From the NCBI GenBank assembly GCA_036971615.1, contig JAYKKR010000012.1:682001-746000 (forward strand): a stretch of DNA of 64,000 nt, given 5' to 3'. Shown piece by piece: positions 33,616 to 45,893 of the stretch (position 1 is its first letter; each line of letters begins with the position of its first letter). Below the pieces are notes generated by a model. That model was given only the letters and a program-made list of their open reading frames with translations, was not told the origin of the DNA and did no database searches. This stretch comes from Amyloporia xantha (lineage: Eukaryota; Basidiomycota; Agaricomycetes; Polyporales; Adustoporiaceae). The position numbers and the translations under genes were made by a program.

Positions 33616-34760
33616 TCAAGTTGATTGAGGTAGGTATCGAGCATTCTGAACAGGCGACACCTGATCGGGTGACACGAAGATGTTTTCGCGGTACCATTTC
33701 AGCTCTAACGGCATGCGTCAGAAAATTGGCGAGCAGATCCCAAATAGACAACAGACCTCGAATAGAGCCGCGGATATCGTCCAAGGCACTACAAGCATTT
33801 AATCAATTCCAAGTATGGCGATGTATAGAAACAGACTTACCGGTGTGAGCTTTCCTTCTGGACAGTGTTGGGCAACTTGATGGAGGGATACCATCTCCTG
33901 CAGAGTTCCTAAGGCCGTGTGAACTAAATACGGTGAAGCATACCAGGAAAGTGCATACCTTGATAGAGGAGACATCTAAAGAGAATATCGCGCGAGGTAA
34001 AAACATAGATTATCTACCAGAGGGGTTTTCGCTTACCAACAATGCTACCGGCAAAGTGTGGTCAGCGAATTGTCTGTTACAGACCGTGAAAAAATATTGA
34101 CCGGTAATGCAGCCAGTCGGTGACTTCTGGCATCTCTTCTAATAGGAATGCCCTATCGGCATGAACGGAGTTACCAGCTAGTACTCCAGTTCGTTCCTTT
34201 GGTATCCATTTCTTGATATAATCGAGCACTTCTTTTGCCACATACTCCCTCGAATATTCCGACTGCAGACATGCTTGAGTTAACCCAGACTAAACACATG
34301 AGACATTGTCAGATATGTCAGCAGCTCGACACTTCAAGACATACACGCCCATGCTGGTTCGTACACCATTCGTCCATTCTATATCATTCAACATTAAGCT
34401 AAGTGACTACAAAATCACTGCGACGATCGCTCACCGGTCCAAAGCTTCCTTATCCGTGTGTATAACAAACTCAACACCTTCATCGACGAGCTCAAGGTTC
34501 CCATCAGTTATAAGGACCTAATTGTAGTGCTTGAGCATCTTGGACGGTACTTCCTCTTATATGCTCACAGCAATCTCGAGCAGCTTGTCTGTACGCGGGT
34601 TGAGCCCGGTCATTTCGCAATCTATCCAGACGAGCGGTCCTGCCCAGAAGTCTAGCGATTTTGAAGTGGTCATGCTAACGTTGTGCCTTCTATTCTGAGT
34701 GGTATATTGCCTGATATGTCCTTGGAATTGTCTGCGCACTGGCAGAAGGAACCGTAGCAT
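33616..34760 (-). CDS. REX2: oligoribonuclease (REXO2/ORN), DEDDh 3'-5' exoribonuclease
   Basis: Nine exons join in frame to give 236 residues: 34569-34760, 34435-34517, 34345-34378, 34102-34289, 34037-34044, 33959-33975, 33841-33908, 33757-33788 and 33616-33704. Exonuclease motifs are complete: WIDCEMTGL (DxE), [12 protein letters not shown] with [22 protein letters not shown] and [11 protein letters not shown] (final His and Asp). The enzyme degrades 2-5 nt RNAs left by other nucleases. The N-terminal 30 residues are basic and hydroxylated ([19 protein letters not shown]), like a mitochondrial presequence; a second Met ([10 protein letters not shown]) could give a cytosolic form. Exon 5 is only 8 nt but is required for the RIVDVSS sequence. 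Confidence 0.95.
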
Positions 34761-34826
34761 TAGGGAGAGCGGCAAGGAGTAAGTAGGAGTAGATGTTGTC
34801 ACGCAAGGACGCGTGACAGACGCGAT

Positions 34827-37800
34827 ATGTCACAAGAAACATTACATAATAGATCTCAAAACTCCGGTCGTCCGGATTCTGTGTGGCTTCAACAGTTTCA
34901 TTCACCATCTACTTCCAACCACTATACAATGGCGACCCCTTATACGACACCGCGATACCCAGGTGTACCACATCCAACACCCAGCTCCCCAAATTCTCAG
35001 GACGGTGCCACGCCCACCGATCCACAACCCTTACGACAAATTCACTCAGCCCGAGTTTGACTCGTGGATTGGTGGACTCACCGGCGCGTTGAAACGTGCC
35101 TTAGGACGCGAGGACTATCAGGAAGAGCCTTTACAACCACCAGAACAAGTCGATCGCGAAGACGATGTCGTGGAGGACTCCTTCGCAGAAGTGAAGGCCC
35201 GCCGCGAAGCCAAGGGCAAGGAGAGAGCCACAGATCTCGGTGGTGAGGACCAACCAATCGAGATTCTGTCGGATTCTGAAGAAGAAGAAGAGAATGTGGC
35301 AGAGGAAGATGAGATTTGGGACGACGAATATGCGAGCGAGGAAGATGTGTCCGAGGGGTCCGGAGATTCAGGCTCGGAAGAGCATCACCCTCCAGAGGCA
35401 CAGGTGGTTGAGCTACTTTCTGATGAGGAGGATGCAGATGATGCGCATGCGGACACCTCGGTTCTTGTTGAGGACGAAGAGGAGCCCGCAGAGGGCTCAG
35501 ACGCGGAAATTGAGGACGTGCGCCACGATATGATGAACGAGTTGGAAGTAGACGCAGAGACACTCTTACGAGACGATGAAGACGACGAAGACGACGATGC
35601 TGAGGGCGAAAATGACGAAGAGTCAATTGATGAGGGGACGGAGGGTAAGTCCCGCGTCTCATTTGCACACTCTCCGCTCACTCTGTTGCAGCATTCCCAC
35701 CGACCGAGGAAGCAAATCAGCCGATCAACCTGCCTGACTCCTGGACCGGCCCCAGCACGTACGCAGAGGACTTTTACTCCGGGGGCGATGTCTTGCCGTC
35801 ATCAAGCAGCAGCGTCAACCCCTACGTGCTGCCCACAGAGCAAGATGACGACGACGATGTGATTGAAGTCGCTGATCCCGCTGCAGAGACCTCACAACCG
35901 TCGGAGCTGCCTGACCCGTGGAATGGCTCGCGCATATATGCGGAGGACTTTTATTCGGGTGGAGATGTGCAGGAGAGCGATCTGCGGACGCGGCTGCCGT
36001 CGCCGTCCCATCTCACCTCGAGAGACGATGAAGTGGGGATGTTCCTCACACCCGAAGGGCTGACTCCAGCTTCGTCTCGCACACCGGAGACGCAGCATGC
36101 AGATATATTCGACACGGGGGTTGCGGAGGATGAAAAGGAGGACGACATGGTACTGCCGAATCAGGATGGGCACTTGTCGTCCGGCAGGCCAGACAGATCG
36201 TCCGACGAGGGGAGTGTCGAAGTGGGATCGAGTGCGATTCAGGGGAGTATGTTGCAGGACTTCGGTGATGATCCTCTCGAAGAGTTGTACGGTGACTTGG
36301 GGAACGTGCAGTCTCATCAGCATGACCTGGATCGAGTACCTTCTGTTTTTGATGCTGCAGGTGAGCTGGCTTTCGTCGTCTTACGGAAGGTCGGATATTA
36401 ACCGACATGTAATTTATTCCAGTCTTGAACAACCAGAATGTAGCTCAAAGCTGTCCTTCTCAGTCGCCAGAAGCATGGCGGGAAGACTCGGCGTCGCCAC
36501 CACGGCCAGGATTCAATGTGCATGTAGATTGGAATTACCCGCCGGCCTTTCCCACTGGGCGACTTGCGTCCCGAGCAGGGCATTTGGAAAGTTCTGACAT
36601 GCCTTACGACAATGGCGATGAGATCGTCGAGATTAGTGATGATGAAGATGATTTCAAACACAGCCCACAAACCTTTACCTCGTATGATGTGCCGGCAGCT
36701 CCAGGGCTCGAAGATGCTGAGGAAGACGGTGACGAAGGCCTTTCACAGGAACCGTTAGTCGACAATGAACGCCAGGTTGATGTCCCGGTAATGCCGGTCT
36801 CTCTCGAATTTTCGGCTGACGTGGAATCTGAAGGTTTGTGCGTCTTACTATCACGAAATTCCCGTGCTCATGTCTCTATCCTACGAACCCTACTTCAGGC
36901 GATGCCACGCAGGAGCTCGCTTTGGATGATATCTATTCTGACCTGGACTTGGTGATACCTTCGGGGGGCAATACGCTCAACACGGCCGAGTCAGATTGGC
37001 ATCAGCCGGCATCTGAGCTCTCCCCGACACAGGACATGCTCTTCTCTCAGTTCTTTACCATGCGCTCACAATCGGTGGAATCGTCATTTGAACGTGCCAT
37101 TATGGGCGGAGAGACGCTCCTGGAGCGCCCCACCCTATCAGAAACGCAGCAACCTGTGGACACGCCGGGTTTGGACGGCAGCAGCAAAGGTCCGTTTGTC
37201 GCAGAAGTGACAAAGAGACAGCCTAATCTAATTTCCGTCGAAGATGCTTTGGATTCCGAGCAACAATCAAACGATGTCGCAAAGGAGGTTACTCACGACT
37301 ACGATTTCGCTGAGACGCGACCGGACTCGGTGAAAGAGGATGTCCGAGTGAACGACAACGCAACAAGCGGGATTTCCCTGTCTTCGGATAGTCAAGATGA
37401 CATTGTCTCTGTTTCGGGCGAGGTCATCGACGAGGTGAAAGACTACATCGTCGAGGAACCAAGCACCGAGGGAAGGCGGACGGAAGTATGTCATACTATC
37501 ATACTATCCATCTTTATGTGCGGCGATAGCTTATGTCTAATTCAGGAACCGAGTTCTCGACCCCCAACTCCGGAGATCGAGGAAGTCATCCTCGAAGGGG
37601 AGGGTGACTTGCTGTATGCCGTCCCTTCACCCGTCGCTGATACGCAGGTACGGGATCTGTCCTCCCGTACGTCGTAATCGAGGCAAGCGGTGAAGTCGAT
37701 ATCGCAGACAATACCAATGTTGCAGGTTCATCTGCGGAAGCCTCAACTGATCTGATGCGGCAGGTATGTATTTTGCTTCGATGATAATCACTTAAAGCAT

Positions 37801-40654
37801 GTCTTATTCTGACCTATTTGTTAAGGCAATGACACTGTCTCCCACGCTCTCTTCGATACCTGAACGAACCCTCGAGCGAGAAGTAACTCTGGTATCTCCG
37901 ATGCCTACCGCGGAGCCTTCTGCACATTCCTCTATACCAGATCTGACCACAGTTGATGTTTTGACCGGTCAGCTATCCAGTCAACCAGCCACTACACATA
38001 GTGCTGGTGAAGCACTCGTCGGAAATGGAGAGGAAGAGCAGCCTAGTCCGGAGGTAGCTCAAGAATCGTCTGTGCATGATTCTGTGAAATCAGACCGCAT
38101 GCTAGAGGAGGGCATTCCCATGCCTGTTTCCGCAGATCCTGGTGTTCCTGATCCCACCGGTCTCTCGCACACGCCTATTGCTCCTCTTAGCCCTCGGGCC
38201 ATCCAGCCATCCTTTTCTGCAATGCCAGAAACTGCTGGTGTGCACGAGCGAATCGAATCCCAGGTTGACGATGTATTCAGCCGAGCCTCCTCTGATGCAC
38301 CTTCACATGGCAAAAGCGGTCTCTTCACGCCTTTGACAGCTGATAACTCTCGGCAGATCACCCCAGAGCCTAGTGGTGCAGGCGTCGTCGAGGATCTAGC
38401 GGGTGATTCTCCCCTCAAGATTGTGATCAGTGCCGACGATCTTGAAACAGGCGGAATAATGGACCACGAGAGTCTCTCTCCGTCTAGGGAAGATGTCGCT
38501 ACTGTTACAATGCAGGCAGACGAAGCATCAACTAACAATTCCGAGCGAGTCAACGCATCTTCGTTCCCTGATCACACGCAAGAAGAACTTGATACCAGCA
38601 TATCTCAAGCTCATGAGGCAGCCGAGCCCGAGGAGCTGGAGCTCGCATATCCGTCGGATCAAGAACAGGCTGGGGATGCAATCGGCGTTTCAGCAAGAGA
38701 CCTTCCAGTGTTTCCCCAAGCCAAGGAAATCACGGCAGACATCGACGCGGAAGGCGACGTAGATCCGGACTACGTTTCGAGTTCTGCCTTAGTTGAAGCT
38801 GTGGCGGCATCGTCGCATTCCGAGGATGATCAAGCTGTCGACAACTTGGCGGCTGGTGGCAATGCGTTTGCCCCTGCCGCTGTAAGGACAAGCGATTTAT
38901 CTCTTCAGGACAATCACTTTATGGATGAGTCTCATTCAGAACCGACAAATGGCCATCGGTAAGTCATAAATGATTCTTTCGAGCTCATGATCTGACGACT
39001 GCTTCATAGCACTCCGGAAGAGCTTGGCAGTGCTGATGAGTCCATGGGTACTAGAAAAGACCAGCCAGTGGAGAACAGTTTGAGCAATGCGGGAAGCACC
39101 ATAACGGAAGCGGGAGAGTACAGCCAGGAGACATATGAAGAAATGGAAGAGCCCAGGCCTCTTAAACGCAAGCGTACTTCTCAGGTATTGCCACGACGTT
39201 TGACTCGTTCCACTTCGGCGAAAGAGGCAATGAAAAGCAAACCGCAGTCTTTAACAAAATTGTTACCTGTCTTACCAGAGAACAGCAAAGGAAAAGGAAA
39301 GAAGAAACAGGAAGATAACACAGAATCTGACGATGAAGACGCAGCATCACAAGCCGCCAGTCACACTAGCGAGAGTGTCTCTGTGGGCTCAACCAGCGAT
39401 GTTTCAATGCTGATATTTTCTCGGAGTCGTCCTAGTTCTCGTGCTTCCTCCATAGCTTCAGCTGCGCCTAGCATTGGCTCTTCAATTGCGCCAATATCTC
39501 CTACTCTCTTGCGAACAACGAGCCACCATCACAACGTGCCTCCTGCTCCGTTTATACATGCACATGGACCGCTTCATCACCATCACTCTCGTCCTGTATT
39601 ACAACCACAGATCACGACAGAGCGAGCTCGAGCTGCTTCACCATCCATCCCAGCACCCAACTCAGTGCCAGAAACGTCAGAACCTGGCCCATCGCAACCT
39701 CTTCCTAGTCCTCCTTCGCGAAAGCCCCTCCCAAGTTCCCCAGTCACTCGCTCCAACTGCCGATTTCATAAAATCAGTCTACCCCGTGAAGAGAATGGAC
39801 CTCGTGTGTTCTTCGTCGTCCCTGGTTGCTCTCTTGGGAATCGTGAACTCATGATTGAGGAGCATATTGAAGATCATGGTCCTGCAATACTCGACGCAGA
39901 CACAAGGTTGGTAGGCGACATCGAAGGTGTCGACTTCAGTCCTTACTTGCTAGGAATCTTGCGGCAATTAGTGGGTGTAGACCTTCTACGGGAGCAAGAG
40001 GTATTCTACCTACCACAGCCAGGAGAAGAATACCGTCGGCGTTTCAAACGGAAGTCAAGAATCGCCAAAACTACTTTATCGGGGAAAGCGCGGAATTCTA
40101 TATCAGCCCGTACTGTCCCTGGAGCGGAGTCTGCTGTGCCCTCTGCAAGAATTTCGGTGGTAAGAGAGCCACGTTCACGCGCTGGATCCGCATCAACTTC
40201 AGGGTCGCGTCGGCGTGGCGGAGGATTGTCCGAGCGAGGCAGTCTGACAACCACTGCGTCGGTCTCCGGCAGTGATCTCAGTGACTTGAGTGAAATCGAA
40301 GGGCGAGATGCTAAACGGAGTAAGCTCGAGCCGGAAGCTGAGCAGACAGTGCAAATCGAGACCGAGAAAGCGGAGTCAATACCTAAGGCCTCTCTCGTCG
40401 CTAGTCGCCGGTTAGGAACGCGGCGAAGCAAACGACTCAGTGCCGACGCAGCCGCATACAAACCCGATGAAGAACCCGAGCCTCTAAGCGATGAGGAAAC
40501 AATCCCAAGTGATCGCCGCAGGAAGAGGAAAGGGTCGAAGCGCAGCAGAGCGGTTGAGCCTGAAGATGGGCCATCTCAGGGTGTCGCAGTGAAAAAGCGC
40601 AGACTCCGCGAGAAGACGTCCGCGGACAAATCTGCTTCGGACAAACCGGCATAG
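34827..40654 (+). CDS. large acidic nuclear-type protein with several candidate SUMO-interacting motifs
   Basis: Nine exons join in frame to give 1785 residues: 34827-34880, 34963-35644, 35692-36360, 36423-36833, 36899-37485, 37546-37666, 37708-37763, 37826-38958 and 39010-40654. Most of it is disordered, acidic and Ser-rich. Hydrophobic cores followed by acidic or Ser residues look like SUMO-interacting motifs: [10 protein letters not shown] (about 117), [10 protein letters not shown] (about 166), DVIEVADP (about 302) and [11 protein letters not shown] (about 536). A duplicated segment, [21 protein letters not shown], occurs near 260 and 325. A conserved-looking globular block at about 1489-1600 includes [36 protein letters not shown] and [12 protein letters not shown]. 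Basic, NLS-like runs follow to the end. I cannot name it. A chromatin or SUMO-pathway scaffold is inference. Confidence 0.85.
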
Positions 40655-40916
40655 ATGATCTATCGTCACCATTGATATTGTACTGCATATGGATATAATA
40701 CTCGAATCGGACATGTACATATTCATACTTGTCGTTATCACTCAGATCCCGTATCGTATGTGCGATTGCCCTTGTGGAGACTTTTCACGAATGTTGTAGT
40801 GCTCAACTGTCAAACAATTGGGAATGCTGCCGGCCTTGTCACATGCTGTGATGATAGTTTTAATGAGACAGTCCGACGTGCCGCCAGTAAAATAAGAACA
40901 ACTTACCCGAGGAATC

Positions 40917-42383
40917 TCAATATGCATAACCAATGTCGGAACTGACAGTCTGCAGTTCGCTGGATCGGTCATCCATATAAGCATCGTCGCCAGATGCCTC
41001 CCTGGATATCCTGTGATAGAAGATATTTCCCTGTTCCACAATATCCTCGGGAACTTCCAAAGCCAAATATTCGTGCATAAAGCGATCCCTGGCCTTGTTC
41101 TCCTTCACGACTATCCTCGAAGCCATATCTTCAACTGTCCTCTGACTGAGTTTACACGCATGTAGCATGATTGCCATGAGATTGTTTGCACGGGGGACAT
41201 CTAGGGCCGTATCCTCGAGTGAAATTAATTCCGGTTCAAAGCCTCTCACATAAGTATCCCCCGTCCCGCAAAGCCGGCGAACTGACTCCTGGGACAACAA
41301 GGAAGCAACAAGGGTAGCGTCGGAGTAGTCGTTCGAAAGTAACGCGAGCGAAACAAGACTTGTCACAAAAGTGTGGCGATGTTTTTGCTCGAGTGCCATG
41401 AAGAAATCTTCTGCCAGTGCGAGTCTTCGTGTCGAGAGGAAAGAATGTGCTTTGTCAAAGCATTGCTGCTGCAATGCCGAGGGAAATTGGTGGTGTTTGT
41501 CCGACTGAACGACTGGAAGATCGGTTTCATCAATCTCCACATCCAGACCGTAAACTTCGTTCCGTTGCAGCGGAGTGAATGTGTCATTAGGCTTCGGATC
41601 GATGGCTTGATCCAGCATGTTCTGCGGACAACGGGTTGATGAGTAGCTGTAGACTAGGTATAGACAACGACAGTATCGTACCATCACGAACAGTCGCACC
41701 TTCAGTGAGAGCGAATCCTCCTGGAGCACGCGGTCAAGGCCCTCGATGATGGCGAGTGCCTCTAAGATACGTGGTGCATCTGGTGAACGGAGAATAGGAG
41801 ATAGGAATCCCGAGAGCGCGACCACATGCGATTCGCTATTTTCCTCGACTCCAGAGAATAGCGTCTCCACAATGTCCTCCACATCTCCAGGGAAGAGTAC
41901 CCCATGCACCAATAGCTCACCCAGGAAGCGAACCAGAGCACACAGCTCGGTCCGAATTGTTTGCCCCAAGATACGTTCGAATTCTTTCTGCATGAGGGCC
42001 TGGAGGGCTGTTTCGAACGAGTGGATAGGGTTTCCCAGGTGATATAGGTCTACCTTCCTCCAGCGGGTCCTCTCGCCCTCTAATTCATCCACGAGTTTCT
42101 GGCAAAGACTGCCATAGAGGTGTGAACGACTGCCATCCGTGATGCCCCGGTCTAGGATGAGAGAAACTAAACAGTCCATAATGACAGGATCCTCGTTCCT
42201 TTCAATTGCGACTGCTAGTGTGACAATTTGATCCGATATCCTGTGGAAGTTGGTCGTCGTCAACTTGTTCAAGAGACCACAGAGTTTGCGCCGGACATAT
42301 ACGAGGTTAATCGGGACACTCCAAGGCCTCCATGGCTCGATCAAGGAAGCCAGGTGTTGGGATGGCGAGGACGACAGCGACAT
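40917..42383 (-). CDS. short MIF4G-domain protein (eIF4G-like)
   Basis: Exons 41682-42383 and 40917-41621 give 468 residues. The N-terminal 240 residues form a MIF4G HEAT-type domain: VRRKLCGLLNKLTTTNFHRI, SDQIVTLAVAIERNEDP, YGSLCQKLVDELEGE, ALVRFLGELLVHGVLF and SLKVRLFVMNMLDQAID. A second helical region follows, including LSTRRLALAEDFFMALEQKH. The eIF4E-binding and C-terminal MA3 parts of full eIF4G are not evident, so it is a stand-alone MIF4G protein, perhaps acting in translation or mRNA decay. The 60-nt intron (41622-41681) has no stop and preserves frame. The gene is convergent with the acidic protein, whose stop lies about 260 bp away. Confidence 0.87.
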   Translation of the reverse strand: MSLSSSPSQHLASLIEPWRPWSVPINLVYVRRKLCGLLNKLTTTNFHRISDQIVTLAVAIERNEDPVIMDCLVSLILDRGITDGSRSHLYGSLCQKLVDELEGERTRWRKVDLYHLGNPIHSFETALQALMQKEFERILGQTIRTELCALVRFLGELLVHGVLFPGDVEDIVETLFSGVEENSESHVVALSGFLSPILRSPDAPRILEALAIIEGLDRVLQEDSLSLKVRLFVMVRYCRCLYLVYSYSSTRCPQNMLDQAIDPKPNDTFTPLQRNEVYGLDVEIDETDLPVVQSDKHHQFPSALQQQCFDKAHSFLSTRRLALAEDFFMALEQKHRHTFVTSLVSLALLSNDYSDATLVASLLSQESVRRLCGTGDTYVRGFEPELISLEDTALDVPRANNLMAIMLHACKLSQRTVEDMASRIVVKENKARDRFMHEYLALEVPEDIVEQGNIFYHRISREASGDDAYMDDRSSELQTVSSDIGYAY

Positions 42384-43168
42384 GGCGATAGTTTATGATC
42401 TTACGGAGCGTTGCTAGACATCCTCCTTGAACGACAGTTGAAACGGCGTGGTTAGATATGAGTATAATCTGATTTCAGATATGAAAAAGTACAACGTACT
42501 AGGTCACATGGAGGAGGCTAGACTTTCGCAAGCTAGAAAGACTGAGTGCTGGCAGTTGCGGAAAGAGGCTATTAGAGAGAGAGCTGCGGATCTATCAGGT
42601 CATCAGATATCTCCGAGTGCGGAAAGGAACCGAGCCGCATTCATAGTCTATATTAATGAAATGCGCGCGGCGAGAAAATTGTTTTTGTTCTCACTGCGGG
42701 TCCTCCGCAAGCACTGACAGATGTATCAGGAAGGAAATAGTCAAACTGACCGAACAACATTGTCTTCCCGAGACCATCGACCTGGGTTACTGGATTGCTG
42801 TTGAACACGCGCCATACGCGATAAGAGCCTTGTAAGTGTAGGCGTGACTACTTCATTCATTTGTACGGAAGTAACCGTCCTTCCGCATCAGTGCCATGCA
42901 CCATACGCCGTTGAGATACGAATCTGCCAAAGTTATATCCGTCAGAAGTTAATTTTAAATTCGAGATTAAGACCACGTTACCGAGTTTCTCTCTCACAAC
43001 AGTACACTCGGCTGTCATAGCCTTTCACTTACGGATTGTGCACGCGTGAACAACATAGTGAAAGGCTTCAAATTAAGATTTGCAGAGGATATATACGTGA
43101 ATAAATCCGTGATAAAGCAAGCATAGATAAAACACAAAGCAGTGGACAGAGGGCATGAAAAACCGCGT
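42384..43168. other. intergenic, no gene recognised
   Basis: About 785 bp. A plus-strand frame at 42448-42717 (89 residues, Arg/Glu-rich helix) is open but lacks a known domain and overlaps the probable MIF4G promoter. I do not call it a gene. Confidence 0.45.
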
Positions 43169-44945
43169 TTACTTCTTTGTCTGCTTCTTCCTGGGCATTT
43201 CAGTCTCTTCATCGCTATCGTCATCTTTGGCTCTCTTGGAAGCCGCCGCTCTCTTCCGGATAGGGGCCTTTTTTGCTGCAACCTGCGCCTTATGCTTCTC
43301 TTCTTCGCCATCTTCCGCGTCGTCCTCGGAGCTGAACATTTCTTTCGGTGGCTTCTTCTTCATTTTCAAGCTCTTACTTGACGATGCTGCTACTGGGAGT
43401 GCCTCGGGTTGAGAATCATCCTGCCTTTTCTTCTCGACCGTAGCGTCTTTGTCCTCCTCGTCCGAGGCAAAAGGATCCTCCTCGCCCTTCTTCTTGAGTT
43501 TTGGTCTTGCCTTAGATGTTGTGCCTGAAGCACTCTCTGGTGCTACCTTTTCTGTGTCTGCATTCTTTGCTGCATTAATTTCAGAGAAAAAATCCTCCTT
43601 CAATTTCTGTTACAAGCGAATGTGAGCCCAGGTTCCAGTAATATATATAACTTCTTACTACCTTGATCTCTGTGTCTGGAAGAAGTGCTGTGTTCTTCCA
43701 CACCTGTCCCTCTGAATGTCAATGTGATGCACGTGACCGCAGATACATACTATTCTCACCGTTGACGGGATGCCGCTGGCGTGCTTACTATCAAGGCCTT
43801 GGCAGCACGTACGCATTGGCTTCAACACTGACCTCGAGAGACCGACTACTTACCTATAGAGGTGTACAGATTCGATTTCACGCCCATGAGGTTCATGCCG
43901 TGGTTTCTCAGGAGGATTTTCATAATCTTCATAGAATTCAGTCAACATTTCCCCCAATTACAATGGTACTGACCTCAGTAACGTCATCCCGGTTGTAAAC
44001 ATCCGGAATGTAGAGGCAGAGCACATGCGAGTAATTGGGCGTCTCATTTTGTGGGCAGGTGGCGACCTTAGCGAGATGGGCGCTTGTGGATGCCAGCGGG
44101 CCAAAAATGAGAGATGCTGAACGGCATGGCCACGTTTCCCATCAGAAAGAACGTACGCAGGTCTAAGATAACTTACTGGCGATCGTGGACCAAACGAGGT
44201 CCACTTTGTCGGTCGGAGCAAAAATGAGCCTGCCGAAAATACGTGAGATGATACACTTCCGTCCTCCCAGACGTCGGGTCAATACCATTTTCCAGACACG
44301 TAGCCGTTCTTTACGGAAATCTCCTTGAGACGTTCTGTGGCTTCGCCTTGCACCTATATCCGCTAAGAAAGCTTCTGTCAGAACTTGGTCCGGTACTTAC
44401 CGCTTCCCGCACATCCTTCTTGCTTTTTGTACCCTTCTTCTTGCTTCCTCGGACGGGGATAGATTCGTCGTTCTACAGAATTAGTATTTCGACGGTCAGA
44501 ATGACTGGCAAGCTGTTCCGGGAGCGCCATCTTACTTTGATTTCCTCTACTTTGTTCGTCACTTCCTTCACTGATTTTAAAACGGTAAGCGACGACGAGA
44601 GCTGGACAGTTGATCACGCACCAAGCTGTGTGGCCTCTTCTATAGCAGTGTCTGTGTTCTTGTCCTCCTTACTCGGCGCGGACTTTTTCACCCATAACCA
44701 CTATGGCCGAATAGAAAATGTCAGCTACCGCGCGCACCATTGTCAGCACCTTCTGCTCTCACAGGCTTTGTACCATCATCCTGGACCATCGATGGCTTGT
44801 ACTGCAGTGAGAAATTGTTAGTTCGTGTGAGAGCATTGGAGACTCAGGCACGCGCTTTGGTGAGAAATTCCTGCAGGGACAATTCAGATTCTGGAGACCA
44901 GACATATGGGTATTCTGGAGGAAATTTATCGTCACTGTTACTCAT
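43169..44945 (-). CDS. UPF0696 (C11orf68/BLES03)-like protein with charged C-terminal tail
   Basis: The start is at the ATG at 44945 (MSNSDDKFPPEYPYVW), then about nine small exons, ending at TAA 43169. Readable exon pieces are YKPSMVQDDGTKPVRAEGAD, NDESIPVRGSKKKGTKSKK, VQGEATERLKEISVKNGYVS, GKWY, then a part reading GPLASTSAHLAKVATCPQNE, TPNYSHVLCLYIPDVYNRDD and VTE. This matches the eIF4E-like fold family UPF0696/DUF1917 (human C11orf68), of unknown biochemical role. The last exon (upper end near 43610) is a low-complexity tail rich in Lys, Asp and Glu, ending KKQTKK. Exon limits between 43610 and 44440 are approximate. The family assignment is from memory of its central motif. Confidence 0.75.
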
Positions 44946-45893
44946 GATGTTAATGGTAGAAGTAAGTATACGCTCGGCTGGCCACCGTGGCGTTTGAACG
45001 CGTCCAGGTGGCACGCGTTATTTCACTCTATTTGTCATGTGGCTTGAGCTCCTATTGAATTGCTGAGCGTCACGTAGCCCAAAAATTATGTCATGTCATC
45101 CTGGTTTTCTGAACAAGGGTACAGCAGATTTCACAGTTGCATCGATTCTTCCAGATGAACAATAGTCAACGGCACGACCGCTGAGCAATGTTACCAATAG
45201 GACCAATGCTCATCTCAGCGTCTCTTGAACCCTTGTCTTCTTGTCTTACTGAGTTTCCATTATATAACGAAAGAGAGACCGCAGCTGAGGATAATGTGAA
45301 ATAACGGTCTGTGCTATGGCTTCCACGGCATGTCAGACTTCAGGAGCACTCTTGAAACACACGCGTCGTGATACTGATCCATTCCCAGCCAAAGGCTCCC
45401 AAGTGTGTGAACTCACGGCAGGACGTATTGCTCCTCGCCTACAGCGAAGAGAACCCGCCATCGTCAGCCTGATGATAGACCCAATGAACAAGGATCCTGA
45501 ATTTGACACAAGCCTTGTTTGAGAGTAGCGAAATAGAGGGCCCGAGCAAAGGGTACTGTGATGACAGTTCCTTTCACTTTCAACTCCGTAAGGTAGCAAT
45601 ATTTCCTGCCAGAATGATTCCCGCATCGACTGTACAAATGCACTAGCACACGCTTCTCCCGTGTCGGGAGGAGCTAGAAGCGCCAGTCAGAGAACGTCCG
45701 TCAAGGACAACGTGTGCACAAAGAATCTACTCCGCGAATGCGAAGCCTATCTGGTGAAGTCATCTGTACGGTTGAAAACGGAATGAACACAATTAATCCA
45801 TACGGAGACAGTACATACGGTGGATATGGCTACAGTGGGTGGCAGCAGGGTGGGAGACAGCGGCAAGGCCTGTGAGAAGATGTTAAAGCCGGA
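44946..45893. other. intergenic; possible small exon near 45610-45875, unassigned
   Basis: About 950 bp upstream of the UPF0696-like gene and downstream of FCF1. A plus-strand frame reads VCTKNLLRECEAYLVKSSVR around 45705-45770, and another reads NPYGDSTYGGYGYSGWQQGG just before a TGA near 45872. Both look protein-like but lack a consistent gene model or known domain. The rest shows nothing. Confidence 0.35.

Noticed and set aside
34881..34962. Apparent frame change at the beginning of the acidic protein
   Set aside because: An 82-nt GT-AG intron joins [10 protein letters not shown]...RPDS to VYHIQHPAP in frame, so no lesion is needed.
45705..45875. Protein-like frames with a Gly/Tyr-rich end
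   Set aside because: No consistent start, splice pattern or known family; too weak for a gene call.
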